Origin: Prescottella sp. R16
GTDB taxonomy: Bacteria > Actinomycetota > Actinomycetes > Mycobacteriales > Mycobacteriaceae
Length of the DNA: 64,000 bases
NCBI RefSeq assembly: GCF_030656875.1
Contig: NZ_CP130943.1
Location: forward strand, 62,001-126,000
Direction of reading: 5' to 3'
Numbering within the stretch: the first letter of the stretch is position 1; every line of letters starts with the position of its first letter. Position numbers and translations under genes: made by a program. Below the pieces are notes generated by a model. It saw nothing but the letters and a program-made list of their open reading frames with translations. It was not told the DNA's origin and searched no databases. Of the stretch, positions 1 to 10,888 are shown piece by piece.

Positions 1-224
1 TAGGTACACGCCGTCTCGGCGACCACACCGATCGCGTGCAGGTCCCGGATGTCGACGCCGGATTCTGCCATCAGGAAGGCATTCACCGCGGTGTCGAAGT
101 ACGCGTAGTACGTGACGTTGTTGACGTGACCGTAGTGGTCGTTGTCCGCCCATCGTGTCGGGACCGGCCAGAGCACCGGGAAACTGTCCGCGGTCGGCGC
201 GGGAGTCGTGCAGGCTTCGGTCAT
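1..224 (-). CDS. Acyl-CoA thioesterase, 4HBT hotdog family (3' end outside window)
   Basis: The first 74 codons read from an ATG at 224 and run off the left edge. Residues 24-34 read [11 protein letters not shown], followed by [10 protein letters not shown]. This is the signature of the 4-hydroxybenzoyl-CoA/YbgC hotdog thioesterases, in which the Asp next to the loop is the usual catalytic residue. The start overlaps the stop of the upstream alcohol dehydrogenase by four bases (ATGA), so the two are translationally coupled. A thioesterase at the end of this operon would release a carboxylic acid from its CoA ester. The substrate cannot be told, and the C-terminal half is not visible. Confidence 0.8.
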   Translation of the reverse strand, partial: MTEACTTPAPTADSFPVLWPVPTRWADNDHYGHVNNVTYYAYFDTAVNAFLMAESGVDIRDLHAIGVVAETACT

Positions 225-1354
225 GGGTGCACACTCTGCTGCGACTCGTGGTCGAACAGGACGACCTGGCGTATTGCCACACCCGAAGCGAGTTCGTCCA
301 TGGCCTTGTTCAGATCGCCCAATCCGATGTAGGACGAGATGAGACTCTCGACGGGCAGCCGGCCGGAACGCCACATTTCCACGAACCGCGGAATGTCACG
401 AGACGGTACCGAGGTACCCAGATAACTACCGACGATCGTCCGGGCTTCCGCTGCGAGTGTCAGTGGCGTGATGTCGACTGTGGCGGTAGGTGCGGGCAGC
501 CCCACCGTCACGGTGGTTCCACCCACCTCGGTGGCTGCGAACGCCGACGTGAACGCGCGTGTGTTACCGGCGCACTCCACGACGTAGCGAGCCTTGATCG
601 CCTTCTCGCTCAATTGCTTCGGTGTGTATGTCTCGTGTGCTCCCAGGCCGCGAGCGATCTCGAGCTTGGGGGCATGGGGGTCGACGGCAATGACCCGTCC
701 GGCTCCTTCGGCCACCGCGGTGATCAGTGCCGCCATACCTACCCCGCCCAGGCCTACGATCATGACGCTGTCGCCCGGTGTGGGCCGGACGGTGTTGATG
801 ATCGCGCCGCCGCCCGTCAGTACGGCACATCCCAGAACCGCGGCAACAGCAGGAGGCACGTCGAATCCCACCGGCACCGCGGACGAGGCATCGACGACCG
901 CGTGAGTCGCGAAGCCCGACACACCGAGATGGTGGCGGATCGCCCTGTTCCCCTGACGTATCCGGCTTCCGCCGAGAAGGAGTTCCCCGCGGCCGTTGGC
1001 GGCCGTGCCGGCGCTGCAGGGAACGCGGCCCTCGGAGGCGCAGGCATCGCAACGTTCGCAGCGTGGCTGAAACGTCATCACCACTCGCTGTCCCAGCAGG
1101 ACCGGGTCGACGTCCGCCCCGATCTCCTCGACTGTTCCGGCGGCTTCGTGCCCCAGCAGTAGCGGCATCGTGCGAGGCCGGCTGCCGTCGATCACGCTGA
1201 GGTCGGAGTGACAGACACCGGCCGCCTCCATCCGGACCAGGAGCTCGGTCGGCCCGGGTGGGGCGAGATCGAGTTCCGTCATTCGAAGAGGTTGTGTCTT
1301 ATCGAAAGGTCTACTGTGTCCGGAGCTTTCGAGAACGGCACCGATGATTCTCAT
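221..1354 (-). CDS. Zinc-dependent alcohol dehydrogenase, class III-like MDR family
   Basis: A 377-residue medium-chain dehydrogenase that oxidises an alcohol to an aldehyde or ketone with a nicotinamide cofactor. The catalytic zinc ligands are C48, H69-E70 (GHE) and C176. The structural zinc lobe is complete, with C99, C102, C105 and C113 in the C-x2-C-x2-C-x7-C spacing. The cofactor loop GLGGVG is at 201-206. The ATG at 1354 has AGGAG upstream. The ATGA overlap with the thioesterase puts both in one transcript. In the context of the monooxygenase and esterase upstream it could oxidise the hydroxy acid formed by lactone hydrolysis. That substrate is inferred. Confidence 0.88.
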   Translation of the reverse strand: MRIIGAVLESSGHSRPFDKTQPLRMTELDLAPPGPTELLVRMEAAGVCHSDLSVIDGSRPRTMPLLLGHEAAGTVEEIGADVDPVLLGQRVVMTFQPRCERCDACASEGRVPCSAGTAANGRGELLLGGSRIRQGNRAIRHHLGVSGFATHAVVDASSAVPVGFDVPPAVAAVLGCAVLTGGGAIINTVRPTPGDSVMIVGLGGVGMAALITAVAEGAGRVIAVDPHAPKLEIARGLGAHETYTPKQLSEKAIKARYVVECAGNTRAFTSAFAATEVGGTTVTVGLPAPTATVDITPLTLAAEARTIVGSYLGTSVPSRDIPRFVEMWRSGRLPVESLISSYIGLGDLNKAMDELASGVAIRQVVLFDHESQQSVHP

Positions 1355-1438
1355 GGGTACTCCTACTGGCCGTCATGTGAATCAGGCCCTCACACAGGGA
1401 CCCTTCGGTTCCGGAAGGTCCTGAACGGCAGATGATAA

Positions 1439-1480
1439 GTGGGTGAGGCTTCCGTCGGCACATCCGGAAGCCTCACCCAC
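1439..1480 (-). terminator. Perfect 16-bp hairpin after the second alcohol dehydrogenase
   Basis: Arms GTGGGTGAGGCTTCCG and CGGAAGCCTCACCCAC pair perfectly around a 10-nt loop, starting 46 bp past the minus-strand stop at 1526. No T-run follows, which is common in GC-rich actinobacteria. It may attenuate transcription into the class III-like dehydrogenase, so that the two dehydrogenases can be expressed at different levels. Confidence 0.7.
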
Positions 1481-1525
1481 CGTGGACGGGGAGTCGGTGA
1501 TGCTCGCCTCGAGTGACCCGAGCTC

Positions 1526-2572
1526 TCACATGGTCGACATGTCGGCGACGAAGCGATAGCGGATGTCGGATGCCAGGACTCGCTCGTAGGCGGCGTTGAT
1601 CTGATCCATGGATATCACCTCGACCTCCGCGCCGATGCCGTGATTCGCGCAGAAGTCGAGCATCTCCTCGGTGACGGGGATGCCGCCCACCATCGAACCG
1701 GCGAGGCTTCGCCGATTGTGTGTCAGGGAGAATGCCCTGACGGCCAGTGGATGCTCGGGGAGACCGAGCTCGACCAGTGTTCCGCCCCTGGTCAACAACG
1801 ACATGTAGTGATCCAGATCGAGGTTCGCGGAAACCGTGTTGAGGATCAGGTCGAACTTTCCGCGAAGATCTGCAAGTGATGTGGAATCGCGTGTGGATCG
1901 GTAATCGGTTGCGCCGAAGCGTAGTCCGTCCTCCATCTTCGACAGGGAGTGGCTCAGCACGGTGACCTCTGCTCCGAGCGCCGCTGCGATCTGAACGCCG
2001 ACGTGGCCGAGCCCGCCCATACCGATGATCGCTACGCGTGAGTCGGCCCCCACATTCCACTCTCGGAGCGGTGAGTACATCGTCACTCCCGCGCAGAGCA
2101 GCGGCGCAGCACGCTCCGACGGCAGCGTGTCCGGGATCCGGACAACGAAGTGCTCGGTGACCACGATGTGGGTCGAATAGCCGCCCTGGGTCATTCCGCC
2201 GTAACGGTCGGCAGAGCCGTACGTGTTGGTGACTCCGCGGGGGCCGGTGCAGTACTGCTCGTCGCCGTCGAGACACGAAGCGCATTCGAGGCAGGAATCG
2301 ACGAAGCATCCAACCCCGACCCGATCGCCGACGCTGTGCTTGGTCACAGCATCGCCGACTGCCACCACCGAACCGACGATCTCGTGTCCGGGAACCACCG
2401 GGTATCGGGTCACACCCCAGTCGTTGCGGGCGGTGTGGATGTCGGAATGACAGATACCGACGTGGCTGATCTCGATGAGAACGTCGAACGGACCGGGTTC
2501 TCGTCGCTCGATGGTCCGGCGGGTCAGTGGCAGGTCCGGTGCGGTCGCTGCGTAGGCGTCGACCGTGGTCAT
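1526..2572 (-). CDS. NAD(P)-dependent zinc alcohol dehydrogenase, YahK/AdhC (cinnamyl-type) family
   Basis: A 348-residue MDR enzyme of the cinnamyl-alcohol/YahK group, which usually reduces aldehydes or oxidises primary alcohols with NADP(H). The catalytic zinc motif GICHSDIH lies near residue 40 and GHE near residue 63. The structural zinc motif C-x2-C-x2-C-x7-C reads [15 protein letters not shown]. The nucleotide-binding loop is GMGGLG. The start overlaps the stop of the upstream esterase (ATGA at 2569-2572), which indicates an operon. Together with the neighbouring dehydrogenase it could take a hydroxy acid towards an aldehyde acid. No aldehyde dehydrogenase is visible nearby, and it may lie beyond the left edge. 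Confidence 0.88.
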   Translation of the reverse strand: MTTVDAYAATAPDLPLTRRTIERREPGPFDVLIEISHVGICHSDIHTARNDWGVTRYPVVPGHEIVGSVVAVGDAVTKHSVGDRVGVGCFVDSCLECASCLDGDEQYCTGPRGVTNTYGSADRYGGMTQGGYSTHIVVTEHFVVRIPDTLPSERAAPLLCAGVTMYSPLREWNVGADSRVAIIGMGGLGHVGVQIAAALGAEVTVLSHSLSKMEDGLRFGATDYRSTRDSTSLADLRGKFDLILNTVSANLDLDHYMSLLTRGGTLVELGLPEHPLAVRAFSLTHNRRSLAGSMVGGIPVTEEMLDFCANHGIGAEVEVISMDQINAAYERVLASDIRYRFVADMSTM

Positions 2573-3729
2573 GCCGGTCCCACCGCACCGAGGGCATCGT
2601 AGGTCGCGCGCAGGTATTCATTGCTTCGCGGTGACCCGATGATCCCGGACCCCATCTTGTTCATCATGTAGGTGAACGTCATTCGGCGGTCGAGGTCCAT
2701 GACGGTCATCGAACCGCCCCAGCCGCCCCAGAAGGCGGTCCGCCCCTCCGGGATCGACGGCATGGTGTCGAGGCGGGGGAGAGCGAATCCGATGCCGCGT
2801 CGGAACGGTACGCCGAGCACCAGGTCGGTGTCGTTGTTCTGCTCTGTGAAGATCAGATCGATGGTCTTGTCGGTGAGCAGACGGACGTCGTTGCTCGTGC
2901 CGCCGAGCGTGATTGCGGAGAGGATCCGTGCGAGGGATCGGGCGTTGCCGTGGCCGTTGTGTGCACCCATGTCGGCGTGCCGCCATCCGGCGGTGTTGGC
3001 TGCCGCCGCGTCGGCGATGGGACCGGTCAGCGTCTTGACGGCCGCGCTGTCGGGATCGAGTGCGGCGAGATCGATGTCCAGCGGTGGGGGAGGGACGATC
3101 TCGGCGATCCGGTCCCAGTCGGCTTCGCGGGCACCGATCTGGAAATCCGCGCCGAGAGGTTCGGCGATCTCCTTGGCGACGAACTCCTCGAGATGCAGGC
3201 CCGTGATCCGGCGAACGACCTCGCCGATGAGGTGGCCGTAGTTCTGTGCGTGGTAGCCGGCCGCGGTTCCCGGTGTCCACCACGGCGCCTGCGCCGCGAG
3301 TCGGGTGACCGCGCCTTCCCAGTCGTACATGTCCTCGAGACGGAACGGCTGCTCCCAGCCGGATACGCCGGAGGTGTGCGAAAGGATGTGCCGGACTTCG
3401 ATATCCGACTTTCCATTGGCGGCGAAATCGGGCCAGTACCGCGCCACCGGTGCGAAGACGTCGAGTTCGCCGGCATCGACGAGCAGCAGCGCGGCGAGTG
3501 CCGTCACCGACTTCGTACTGGACCAGACATTGACGAGGGTGTCCTCGGTCCACGGTGTGGTGCGGGATACGTCCCGGTGTCCTCCCCAGATGTCGACGAG
3601 GGTTTCGCCCTCGATGTCGATCACCAGTGAGGCTCCGAGTTCCTCTCCCGATGTCAGGTTCTCCTCGAAAGCGCGGCGCACGCCCTCGAACCGTTCACTG
3701 CAGAATCCGTCGACTGGTGACTGTCCCAT
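2569..3729 (-). CDS. Serine beta-lactamase-family esterase, possible lactone hydrolase
   Basis: A 386-residue class C beta-lactamase/EstB-type hydrolase. The nucleophile motif SxxK is S70-S-T-K73. A tyrosine-containing second motif (GYHAQNYGH) and a glycine-rich C-terminal strand (WGGWGGS) follow as in this family. The frame stays open upstream to 3858, but the ATG at 3729 has a GAGGAAA ribosome site and avoids running into the monooxygenase gene. It lies directly downstream of a Baeyer-Villiger monooxygenase, so hydrolysis of the resulting lactone is the likely job. In Rhodococcus ruber SC1 the cyclododecanone cluster has a lactone hydrolase next to the monooxygenase. The functional match is inference. 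Confidence 0.82.
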   Translation of the reverse strand: MGQSPVDGFCSERFEGVRRAFEENLTSGEELGASLVIDIEGETLVDIWGGHRDVSRTTPWTEDTLVNVWSSTKSVTALAALLLVDAGELDVFAPVARYWPDFAANGKSDIEVRHILSHTSGVSGWEQPFRLEDMYDWEGAVTRLAAQAPWWTPGTAAGYHAQNYGHLIGEVVRRITGLHLEEFVAKEIAEPLGADFQIGAREADWDRIAEIVPPPPLDIDLAALDPDSAAVKTLTGPIADAAAANTAGWRHADMGAHNGHGNARSLARILSAITLGGTSNDVRLLTDKTIDLIFTEQNNDTDLVLGVPFRRGIGFALPRLDTMPSIPEGRTAFWGGWGGSMTVMDLDRRMTFTYMMNKMGSGIIGSPRSNEYLRATYDALGAVGPA

Positions 3730-3820
3730 GGGTTTTCCTCGAGTTCGTCTGTGGATCGGCATGTTTCGACCCCAATGCTGATCCGGAATGGATGTGGAAG
3801 CGATCGGTGGTGTGGGGTGG

Positions 3821-5632
3821 TCAGTCGAAGGTGAGGCCGTCCATCGTTCCGGCGGCACGCCAGTCGTTCATCATCCGGAAGAAGGCCGCTGAACCCTGGG
3901 GGTAGCCGACGTTGAGCCGGTCCTTACGTTCGGCGGGCTTGCCCTCGTTGTTGTAGTAGCCGGGTGTGCACTCGGGGTTGCCCAGCGGTCGGCCGTGGTC
4001 GAGGAGGAGCTGAACCCAGGCATCCTCGGCCTCCGCGGTCGGCTCCACGGTGTGGAAACCGTTCCGCAGTGTGTGGTCGACCGCCATCTTCACCGTCTTG
4101 GCGCCTTCGACGAAGTTGTGCGGGATGTTAGACCCGAGGTTGGAGCCCTGGAGCAGTTGCTGGATGAACAGATTGGGGAAGCCACGCACGAACATGCCCT
4201 GCAGGGAGCGCATGCCGTCGGCCCAGTACTGCGACAGCGTCACGCCGTCCCGTCCCGTCACGTCGAATCCGGCACGGTCGGTGAAGTCGGTGCCTAGGAA
4301 TTCGAAACCCGAGGCGTAGACGATGCAGTCGACCTCGTACTCGACGCCGTCGACGACGACGCCCCCGGCGGTGATACGTTCGACACCCTTGCCGTTCGTG
4401 TCGACGAGATGCGTGTTGGGCCGGTTGAACGCGGGCAGGTAGTCGTCGTGGAAGCACGGCCGTTTGCACATCTGACGGAACCAGGCCTTGAGAGACTCTG
4501 CCGTATCCGTATCCGTGACGATCTCGTCGACCCGATCCCGGATCCTGCTCGTCGTCACGTCGTCGGCATCTTCGAGGGCACGCTGAACAGCCTCCAGCGA
4601 GAAATCTTCGGCAGGAACCGTTTTGACCGCAGCGCGCATTCGCTTCCCGAGGGCCGTCCAGCCGTCCTGGACGAGATCCTCGTGCTCGTTCTCCAACTCG
4701 CTCGGGTCACTCAGCACGCCGTCCCAGATCGCGGTGAAACTGTCCAGCCAGCGTTGCTGCCATCCGGGGGTGGCGATCCCGTCGAACCACTGCGGGTCGA
4801 TCGGGTGGTTGCCACGAACATCCACGGCAGACGGTGTCCGCTGGAACACGAAGAGTTCCTTGCTGTACTTGGCGAGTTCGGGCACACACTGGACGGCTGT
4901 GGCGCCGGTGCCGATGACGGCGACTCGTTTGTCGGCGAGCAGGTCCATCGGCGCACCCGTGGGATCGCCGCCGGTGTAGTTGTAGTCCCAACGACTGGTG
5001 TGGAACGCCTTGCCCCGGAAGTTCTCGATACCGGGGATACCGGGCAGCTGGGCGACGTGGAGCGGTCCGGTGCCCATACCGACGAACTGGGCTGTGAAGC
5101 GGTCTCCCCGGTCGGTGGTGATCAGCCACCTCTTCTCCTGCTCCTGCCAGGCGAGATCGGTGACCTGGGTGTGGAACAGGGCGTCGTCGTAGAGGCCGTA
5201 GTGCTTGCCGATGCGCTGGCAGTGTTCGTAGATCTCGGGCCCGTGTGCGTACTTTTCCGTAGGCATGTGGCCGGTCTCCTCGAGGAGGGGCATGTAGACC
5301 ATCGCCGCGGTATCGCACATTGCGCCCGGGTAGCGGTTCCAATACCAGACACCGCCGAAATCGCCGGCCTTGTCGATGACCCGGACGCTGTCGATCCCGG
5401 ACTCCCGCAGGCGGGCAGCGGTGAGCAGCCCGGAGAAGCCTCCGCCGATGAAGGCGAAGGTGACATGATCCGTCTTGGGTTCGCGCTCGACGACGGGTGT
5501 GTACGGGTCGCGCACGCCGTGATCCACCCGGTCCAACCGGATGTACTGCTTGCTGCCCTCCGGTCGTATCCGCTTGGCACGTTCCTCTGCATACCGTGTT
5601 CGAAGTGCTTCTCGGTCAATGCTTGTCGTCAT
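3821..5632 (-). CDS. Type I Baeyer-Villiger monooxygenase, cyclododecanone-monooxygenase-like
   Basis: A 603-residue FAD/NADPH monooxygenase that inserts oxygen next to a ketone to give an ester or lactone. The FAD motif GGGFSG is at 63-68, and the family fingerprint FRGKAFHTSRWD is at 205-216. The NADPH motif GTGATA is at 241-246. The ATG at 5632 was chosen over the open frame to 5761 because it has GAAAGG upstream. From memory, the N-terminus (MTTSIDREAL) and length closely match cyclododecanone monooxygenase of Rhodococcus ruber SC1, which prefers C11-C15 cyclic ketones. The esterase and alcohol dehydrogenases downstream fit the lactone pathway. A steroid or other bulky ketone remains possible. 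Confidence 0.9.
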   Translation of the reverse strand: MTTSIDREALRTRYAEERAKRIRPEGSKQYIRLDRVDHGVRDPYTPVVEREPKTDHVTFAFIGGGFSGLLTAARLRESGIDSVRVIDKAGDFGGVWYWNRYPGAMCDTAAMVYMPLLEETGHMPTEKYAHGPEIYEHCQRIGKHYGLYDDALFHTQVTDLAWQEQEKRWLITTDRGDRFTAQFVGMGTGPLHVAQLPGIPGIENFRGKAFHTSRWDYNYTGGDPTGAPMDLLADKRVAVIGTGATAVQCVPELAKYSKELFVFQRTPSAVDVRGNHPIDPQWFDGIATPGWQQRWLDSFTAIWDGVLSDPSELENEHEDLVQDGWTALGKRMRAAVKTVPAEDFSLEAVQRALEDADDVTTSRIRDRVDEIVTDTDTAESLKAWFRQMCKRPCFHDDYLPAFNRPNTHLVDTNGKGVERITAGGVVVDGVEYEVDCIVYASGFEFLGTDFTDRAGFDVTGRDGVTLSQYWADGMRSLQGMFVRGFPNLFIQQLLQGSNLGSNIPHNFVEGAKTVKMAVDHTLRNGFHTVEPTAEAEDAWVQLLLDHGRPLGNPECTPGYYNNEGKPAERKDRLNVGYPQGSAAFFRMMNDWRAAGTMDGLTFD

Positions 5633-5847
5633 CGGTTCGGGCCTTTCGTGAGTGTCAGTCCGTCGCGATCGCGGTTGCTGACATGTGGGTCGCCTGTCCT
5701 CGAAGAGAAGGATGATCCGCTCCGGAGTGATGTACCGGGGATACGGCCGTCGATCGGACAATCGAACGAAATGTGTAGCACAGTTTCCACTCGCATTTCT
5801 GACATGTCAATGGCCACAGCAGAATTCGTTGAAAAAGGCGAGAAGAG
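5633..5847. promoter_or_regulatory. Upstream region of the monooxygenase with a TGACATGTCA palindrome
   Basis: This 215-bp gap holds no convincing gene. A perfect 10-bp palindrome TGACATGTCA lies at 5800-5809, and its left half TGACATGT recurs at 5679-5686. Read on the minus strand it contains a TTGACA hexamer at 5810-5805, but no good -10 box follows at 16-18 bp. It could hold a separate promoter or operator for the monooxygenase-esterase-dehydrogenase segment. Confidence 0.35.
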
Positions 5848-6642
5848 TCAGTTTCCGTCGAATGAGGAGCAGGCGCGCGGTCCTTCGGTGAGGAAGCGTT
5901 GCACCGCACGCTCGAGGTCGGAGGTGGCGAAAAGGGATCCGGAGGTCGCCGGGGTAATCGAGTCGGCGTGCGCAACGCCCCCCGACCGCCACGCAGCGAT
6001 GATCTGTTTGGTCGCGGCGTGTGCGCGGGTCGGCCCGTTCCCGAGTCGGACGGCCAGGGAATGTGCGGCCTCGGCGACGTCGTCGTGGAGGCTGTTGACC
6101 ACCCCCCAATCGGCCAGTGTCTGTGCGGAGTAGAGGTCGCCGGTCATCACGAGTTCACGGGCCCGTCCCGAACCGGCACGCTCGGCGAGGCGCTGCGGGC
6201 CACCCATCGAGGGCGTCAGCCCCACCACACGCTCCACGAGCCCGAACTTCGCCTCGGGCGCAGCGAGGATGATGTCGCAGGCCAGTGCGATCTCGAACGC
6301 TGCGGTCAAGGTCAGGGCGTGAGCAGCGAAAACGGTGGGGCACGGAAGGTTCTCGACGGGGTGGATGATGTCGTCGAACAGGCGCGCCCACATCGCTTCT
6401 CCGTCCTCGACGGAGAGCGCGTCGAACACCTGGACATCGACTCCGGCCGACACCGTCTTTCCTTCGGCACGGATGAGCAGGGTCCGAGGCGGATGTGCAA
6501 CGAGAGTGGACACCGCGTCGGCGACGGTGTCGAGCATGGTGGTGCCGAACAGGTTGAGGTTTCCATCGGCGAAGGTCAGCACCGCGATGTCTGCCCCCTC
6601 GTCGGTGTGGCCGCGTGTCAGGGTGGCGGGGGGTGTACTCAT
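5848..6642 (-). CDS. Enoyl-CoA hydratase/isomerase family protein
   Basis: A 264-residue crotonase-fold protein. It shows the typical N-terminal strand region (VLTFADGNLNLFG), the oxyanion-hole stretch around SAGVDVQVF and the C-terminal segment GRARELVMTGDLYSA. These enzymes hydrate or isomerise enoyl-CoA thioesters in beta-oxidation-like pathways. The ATG at 6642 is preferred to the TTG at 6654 because the ribosome site GGAGA lies between them. It follows the nitronate-monooxygenase-like gene after 15 bp, so it is in the same operon. The usual catalytic glutamates are not obvious, so the exact reaction is open. Confidence 0.82.
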   Translation of the reverse strand: MSTPPATLTRGHTDEGADIAVLTFADGNLNLFGTTMLDTVADAVSTLVAHPPRTLLIRAEGKTVSAGVDVQVFDALSVEDGEAMWARLFDDIIHPVENLPCPTVFAAHALTLTAAFEIALACDIILAAPEAKFGLVERVVGLTPSMGGPQRLAERAGSGRARELVMTGDLYSAQTLADWGVVNSLHDDVAEAAHSLAVRLGNGPTRAHAATKQIIAAWRSGGVAHADSITPATSGSLFATSDLERAVQRFLTEGPRACSSFDGN

Positions 6643-6657
6643 GTGGTTCTCCAAAGT

Positions 6658-7996
<1,339 letters not shown>

Positions 7997-8086
7997 TTCC
8001 TTACGTGAGGGGCCCGTACCGCGTGGAGTCTGGAGCCGATGCCGCTGGTCGGTTACGCCGAGCCAGCGTCCGAAGGTGCATGTAAG

Positions 8087-8100
8087 TAAGTGTTCACTTA
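8087..8100. promoter_or_regulatory. Palindromic operator TAAGTG-TT-CACTTA
   Basis: Six-base arms TAAGTG and CACTTA flank a 2-bp centre, which is the size of a TetR- or GntR-type site. It sits in an AT-richer patch in the 850-bp gap between the minus-strand catabolic operon (first intact gene starting at 7641) and the HAD gene (8494). No regulator gene adjoins it. The rest of 8101-8410 shows no gene I can support. Confidence 0.45.
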
Positions 8101-8413
8101 TGAAGATATTGTGTCGACGGTCACACTGTCAACCCCTGTGGGGCGGGCGGCGTGGTACCGCTCGCGAATCGGGGTCGAAGGTTCACGGGCGCCGACCGTC
8201 GTCGGCCCGTGGCCGCTCGGATGCTTGTCATATGTCCGAGGGGAACGGTTGATCGTCCGATCCGGAAAGCGTAAAGGTGGAACGACTTTCACTCGAGGCG
8301 TCTCCGGACGGGCTCGCCGTCGCCGCCGTCCGGCCGTGGATGAACGTGCTCCGCGTCGCTTCGTGCGCCCGATCTGTCCGTTCCATCTCTGTCGACCCTT
8401 TCGCCCCAGTCAA

Positions 8414-8449
8414 GTCAATGTTGACGTCGGATTCAACTGCGAGTCTAAT
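8414..8449 (+). promoter_or_regulatory. Sigma-70-type promoter with overlapping operator, for the HAD gene
   Basis: TTGACG at 8421-8426 and TCTAAT at 8444-8449 are 17 bp apart, a near-consensus vegetative promoter 45 bp before the HAD start. The palindrome GTCAATGTTGAC (8414-8425) covers the -35 box. GTTGACGTCGGATTCAAC (8420-8437) carries the same CGGATTCAAC half-site as the operator at 10889-10912. Repression by a shared regulator is a reasonable inference. Confidence 0.55.
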
Positions 8450-8493
8450 GGATGAACAGCGGCGTTGTACGGTTTGAGGGAGGGATTCTTGGA

Positions 8494-9153
8494 ATGTACT
8501 CGGCAGCAGCAGATTCGGCAGTAGTGGATTCGACACGAACTGCGGTGCTGGTCGACTTCGGTGGCGTGATGACCTCGAGTGTGATCAGGGCATTCGAGGA
8601 TTTCGGTGCCGAGATCGGGGGTGATCCATCGCTGCCACTGAAGCTGCTTGCCTCCGATCCTGTCTCGCGGAGGCTGCTCTCGGATCACGAGTCCGGTCGG
8701 ATCGACGTCGACGTATTCGAGCGCGGGTTCGCCGAGCGGCTGAGCACATACGGGCCGAAGGTGAGTGCCGAGGGGCTGAGTGCGCGCATGCAGTCCGGAC
8801 TGACCAGGGACGAGGACACGATCGCGCTGGTGGCAGGGCTTCGTGATTCCGGGTATCCAGTCGCATTGGTGTCCAATGCATTCGGTCGAGATTGTTATGC
8901 CGGATTCGATCTCGACGGTCTGGCGGATCAGGTCGTGATCTCCTCGGAGGTGGGGATCCGCAAGCCGTCCCGTCGGATATACACGATCGCGTGCGAGCGG
9001 CTCGGGGTGCTGCCGGAGCAGGCCGTCATGATCGACGATCTACAGCAGAACATCGACGGGGCCGCCCGGCTCGGGATCGCCGGCGTTCTACATACCGAAG
9101 CCGGTGACACCCGGCGCCAGCTTGCCGAACGGTTCGGCATCGCGGTCAGATAG
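8494..9153 (+). CDS. HAD-superfamily (subfamily IA) hydrolase
   Basis: A 219-residue haloacid-dehalogenase-like protein. The nucleophile loop reads VDFGGVMTS (Asp-Phe-Gly), as in the phosphatases related to the epoxide-hydrolase N-domain. Motif II is LVSNAFG, motif III includes the lysine in IRKPSRRIY, and motif IV supplies the acidic pair in MIDDLQQN. The ATG at 8494 has GGGAGGG nine bases upstream; an earlier in-frame start at 8452 lies on the promoter. The second Asp of the usual DxD is Gly, so the activity may be a dehalogenase, phosphatase or phosphotransferase. The substrate is unknown. It is transcribed alone and ends at a strong shared terminator. Confidence 0.8.
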   Translation: MYSAAADSAVVDSTRTAVLVDFGGVMTSSVIRAFEDFGAEIGGDPSLPLKLLASDPVSRRLLSDHESGRIDVDVFERGFAERLSTYGPKVSAEGLSARMQSGLTRDEDTIALVAGLRDSGYPVALVSNAFGRDCYAGFDLDGLADQVVISSEVGIRKPSRRIYTIACERLGVLPEQAVMIDDLQQNIDGAARLGIAGVLHTEAGDTRRQLAERFGIAVR

Positions 9154-9162
9154 TAGCCTCGG

Positions 9163-9206
9163 CCCGAAAGTGGGCCCCGACTCGCGAGTCGGGGCCCACT
9201 TTCGGG
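9163..9206. terminator. 44-nt perfect palindrome, bidirectional terminator
   Basis: The 22-base arm starting CCCGAAAGTGGGCCCC is followed without spacer by its exact reverse complement. It fills the 56-bp gap between the plus-strand HAD gene (stop 9153) and the minus-strand oxidoreductase (stop 9210), so it can end transcription from both sides. Confidence 0.85.
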
Positions 9207-9209
9207 GAC

Positions 9210-10223
9210 TCAGCCTTCGTTCATCCGCAGCACGAGTTTTCCGGTGTTCGCTCCGTCGAAGAGCATGGTGAGGGTGCGCCCGAACGCCTCGATCCCACCC
9301 GTCTCTACTTGCTCACGAGTCACGATGAGACCGCGTCGGATCCACTCGGACATCGCGGCCATGGCTTCGGGAAAGCGCTCGAGATAATCGAAGACGATGA
9401 ACCCGGACATGGAAGCTCTGTTGACGAGCAGAGACAGGTAGCGGGACGGCCCGGGCTGGGGGTCCGTTGCGTTGTAGCCGGAGATTGCCCCACACAACAC
9501 AACCCGAGAACCCCGCCGAAGGCACGCGAGCGCCGAGTTCAGGATCTCGCCACCGACATTGTCGAAGTAGATGTCGATGCCTTCTGGAGCAGCTGCGTGC
9601 AGGGCCCGTCCAACGGACTCCGACTTGTAGTCGATTGCGATATCGAATCCGAGTTCGTCGGTGAGCCAGGAGCACTTCTCCGGTCCACCGGCGATGCCGA
9701 TGACCCGGCATCCGTTCAGCTTGGCGATCTGGCCGACCAAGCTGCCGACGGCTCCGGCTGCACCGGAGACGAGGACGGTCTCGCCCGCCTTCATCCGACC
9801 GACATCGAGGAGCCCGAAATAGGCGGTCATTCCGGGGAACCCGAGCGCGCCGAGCCACGCGGGCGCGGGCGCGAGTTCTTCGTCGACGACGAGCACATCG
9901 GTGCCATCGGAGACGGCGTAGTCGCATACTCCGAAGTGGCCGGAAACCAACTGCCCCACCGCGTACTTCTCGTTCTTCGACGCGTGAACCCGTCCGACGG
10001 CGTGCGCGCGCATCACCTCTCCGATCCCGACCGGAGGTACGTAGGACCGCACGTCGTTGAGCCAGCCACGCATCGCGGGGTCGAGTGATACGTAGTGCAC
10101 CCGCACAGTGAACTGTCCATCGCCGGGTACGGGGACGGGTTCGGTGGTGATCTCCCACGTGGAGTCGTCGGGCCTGCCCACCGGCCGCTTCGCCAGTCGG
10201 ACCTGTCGGTTCACGCTCGTCAT
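9210..10223 (-). CDS. NADP-dependent MDR oxidoreductase, prostaglandin reductase/CurA family
   Basis: A 337-residue zinc-free medium-chain reductase. It shows the leukotriene B4 12-hydroxydehydrogenase/CurA hallmarks SLDPAMRGW near residue 47 and VSGAAGAVGSLVGQIAK for NADP binding. It has no zinc cysteine cluster. These enzymes reduce alpha,beta-unsaturated ketones or aldehydes. The ATG at 10223 (MTSVNRQVRL) has GAGAGG upstream; the frame continues upstream to 10385 with low-complexity residues that are unlikely to be translated. It follows the MaoC gene on the same strand after 118 bp, so enone reduction next to enoyl hydration is plausible. Confidence 0.85.
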   Translation of the reverse strand: MTSVNRQVRLAKRPVGRPDDSTWEITTEPVPVPGDGQFTVRVHYVSLDPAMRGWLNDVRSYVPPVGIGEVMRAHAVGRVHASKNEKYAVGQLVSGHFGVCDYAVSDGTDVLVVDEELAPAPAWLGALGFPGMTAYFGLLDVGRMKAGETVLVSGAAGAVGSLVGQIAKLNGCRVIGIAGGPEKCSWLTDELGFDIAIDYKSESVGRALHAAAPEGIDIYFDNVGGEILNSALACLRRGSRVVLCGAISGYNATDPQPGPSRYLSLLVNRASMSGFIVFDYLERFPEAMAAMSEWIRRGLIVTREQVETGGIEAFGRTLTMLFDGANTGKLVLRMNEG

Positions 10224-10341
10224 GTATGCGCCTCTCGGAGTTGGGCGCGGTCGATGGACCGCTTGTGGATCTTTCGAGTCGACCTCTCCGGCTCTCGGCG
10301 CGGCCCCGCCGGCCACGATGCGGGAGGCCGGGGCCTTCGAG

Positions 10342-10821
10342 CTAGGACTGCTCGACGACCCTGGCAACCGACTCGGCGACGACAACCGGCTTGTCCGAGC
10401 CTTCGCGTTCGACGACCTGACTCATCGTGATCTGAATACCGCCGGCTAGTTGCTCGGCGGAGGTGATGGTGGCGCGCATACGAATTCGCGACCCGGACGG
10501 TACAGGGGCGGGGAACCGCACCTTGTTGTAGCCGTAGTTGAGACTGTGCGCGAATCCGTCGAGCCGTATCAGTTCCGCGGACAGCGCGGGCCCGAGCGAG
10601 AGGCTGTACAGGCCGTGCGCGATGGTGCCGCCGAGCGGGCTGGCCGCGGCACGTTCGGTGTCGATATGGATCCACTGGTGGTCGTCGGTGGCGTCGGCGA
10701 ACGCGTTGACCCGCTCTTGCGTGACGTCGTACCACTCGGTCGGGCCGAGCTCGACGCCGATCAAGTTCGTGAGCTCGGCCAGGCTCGCCGGGCGGACGGG
10801 CAGAGTGGTGGTATCGATCAT
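10342..10821 (-). CDS. MaoC-like (R)-specific enoyl-CoA hydratase
   Basis: A 159-residue single-hotdog MaoC dehydratase. The hydratase-2 motif is present as DATDDHQWIHIDTERAAAS followed by PLGGTIAHG. It contains the catalytic Asp (in DHQWIH) and His of this family. It hydrates trans-2-enoyl-CoA to the (R)-3-hydroxyacyl-CoA. The ATG at 10821 has GAGGGAA upstream. A strong palindrome (10889-10912) lies 68 bp before the start and is a likely operator. Paired with the MDR reductase downstream it could act in a side-chain or fatty-acyl degradation step, but the substrate is unknown. Confidence 0.87.
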   Translation of the reverse strand: MIDTTTLPVRPASLAELTNLIGVELGPTEWYDVTQERVNAFADATDDHQWIHIDTERAAASPLGGTIAHGLYSLSLGPALSAELIRLDGFAHSLNYGYNKVRFPAPVPSGSRIRMRATITSAEQLAGGIQITMSQVVEREGSDKPVVVAESVARVVEQS

Positions 10822-10888
10822 CGATTTCCCTCGATTCGCTGGTCAGTGAGCGTGTACATCCGGATTCGGGGCACGGGAAGAGGCGCAA

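Noticed and set aside
8228..8536. A 102-codon minus-strand frame in the gap before the HAD gene
   Set aside because: It spans the HAD promoter and start, has no ribosome site and shows no similarity I recognise.
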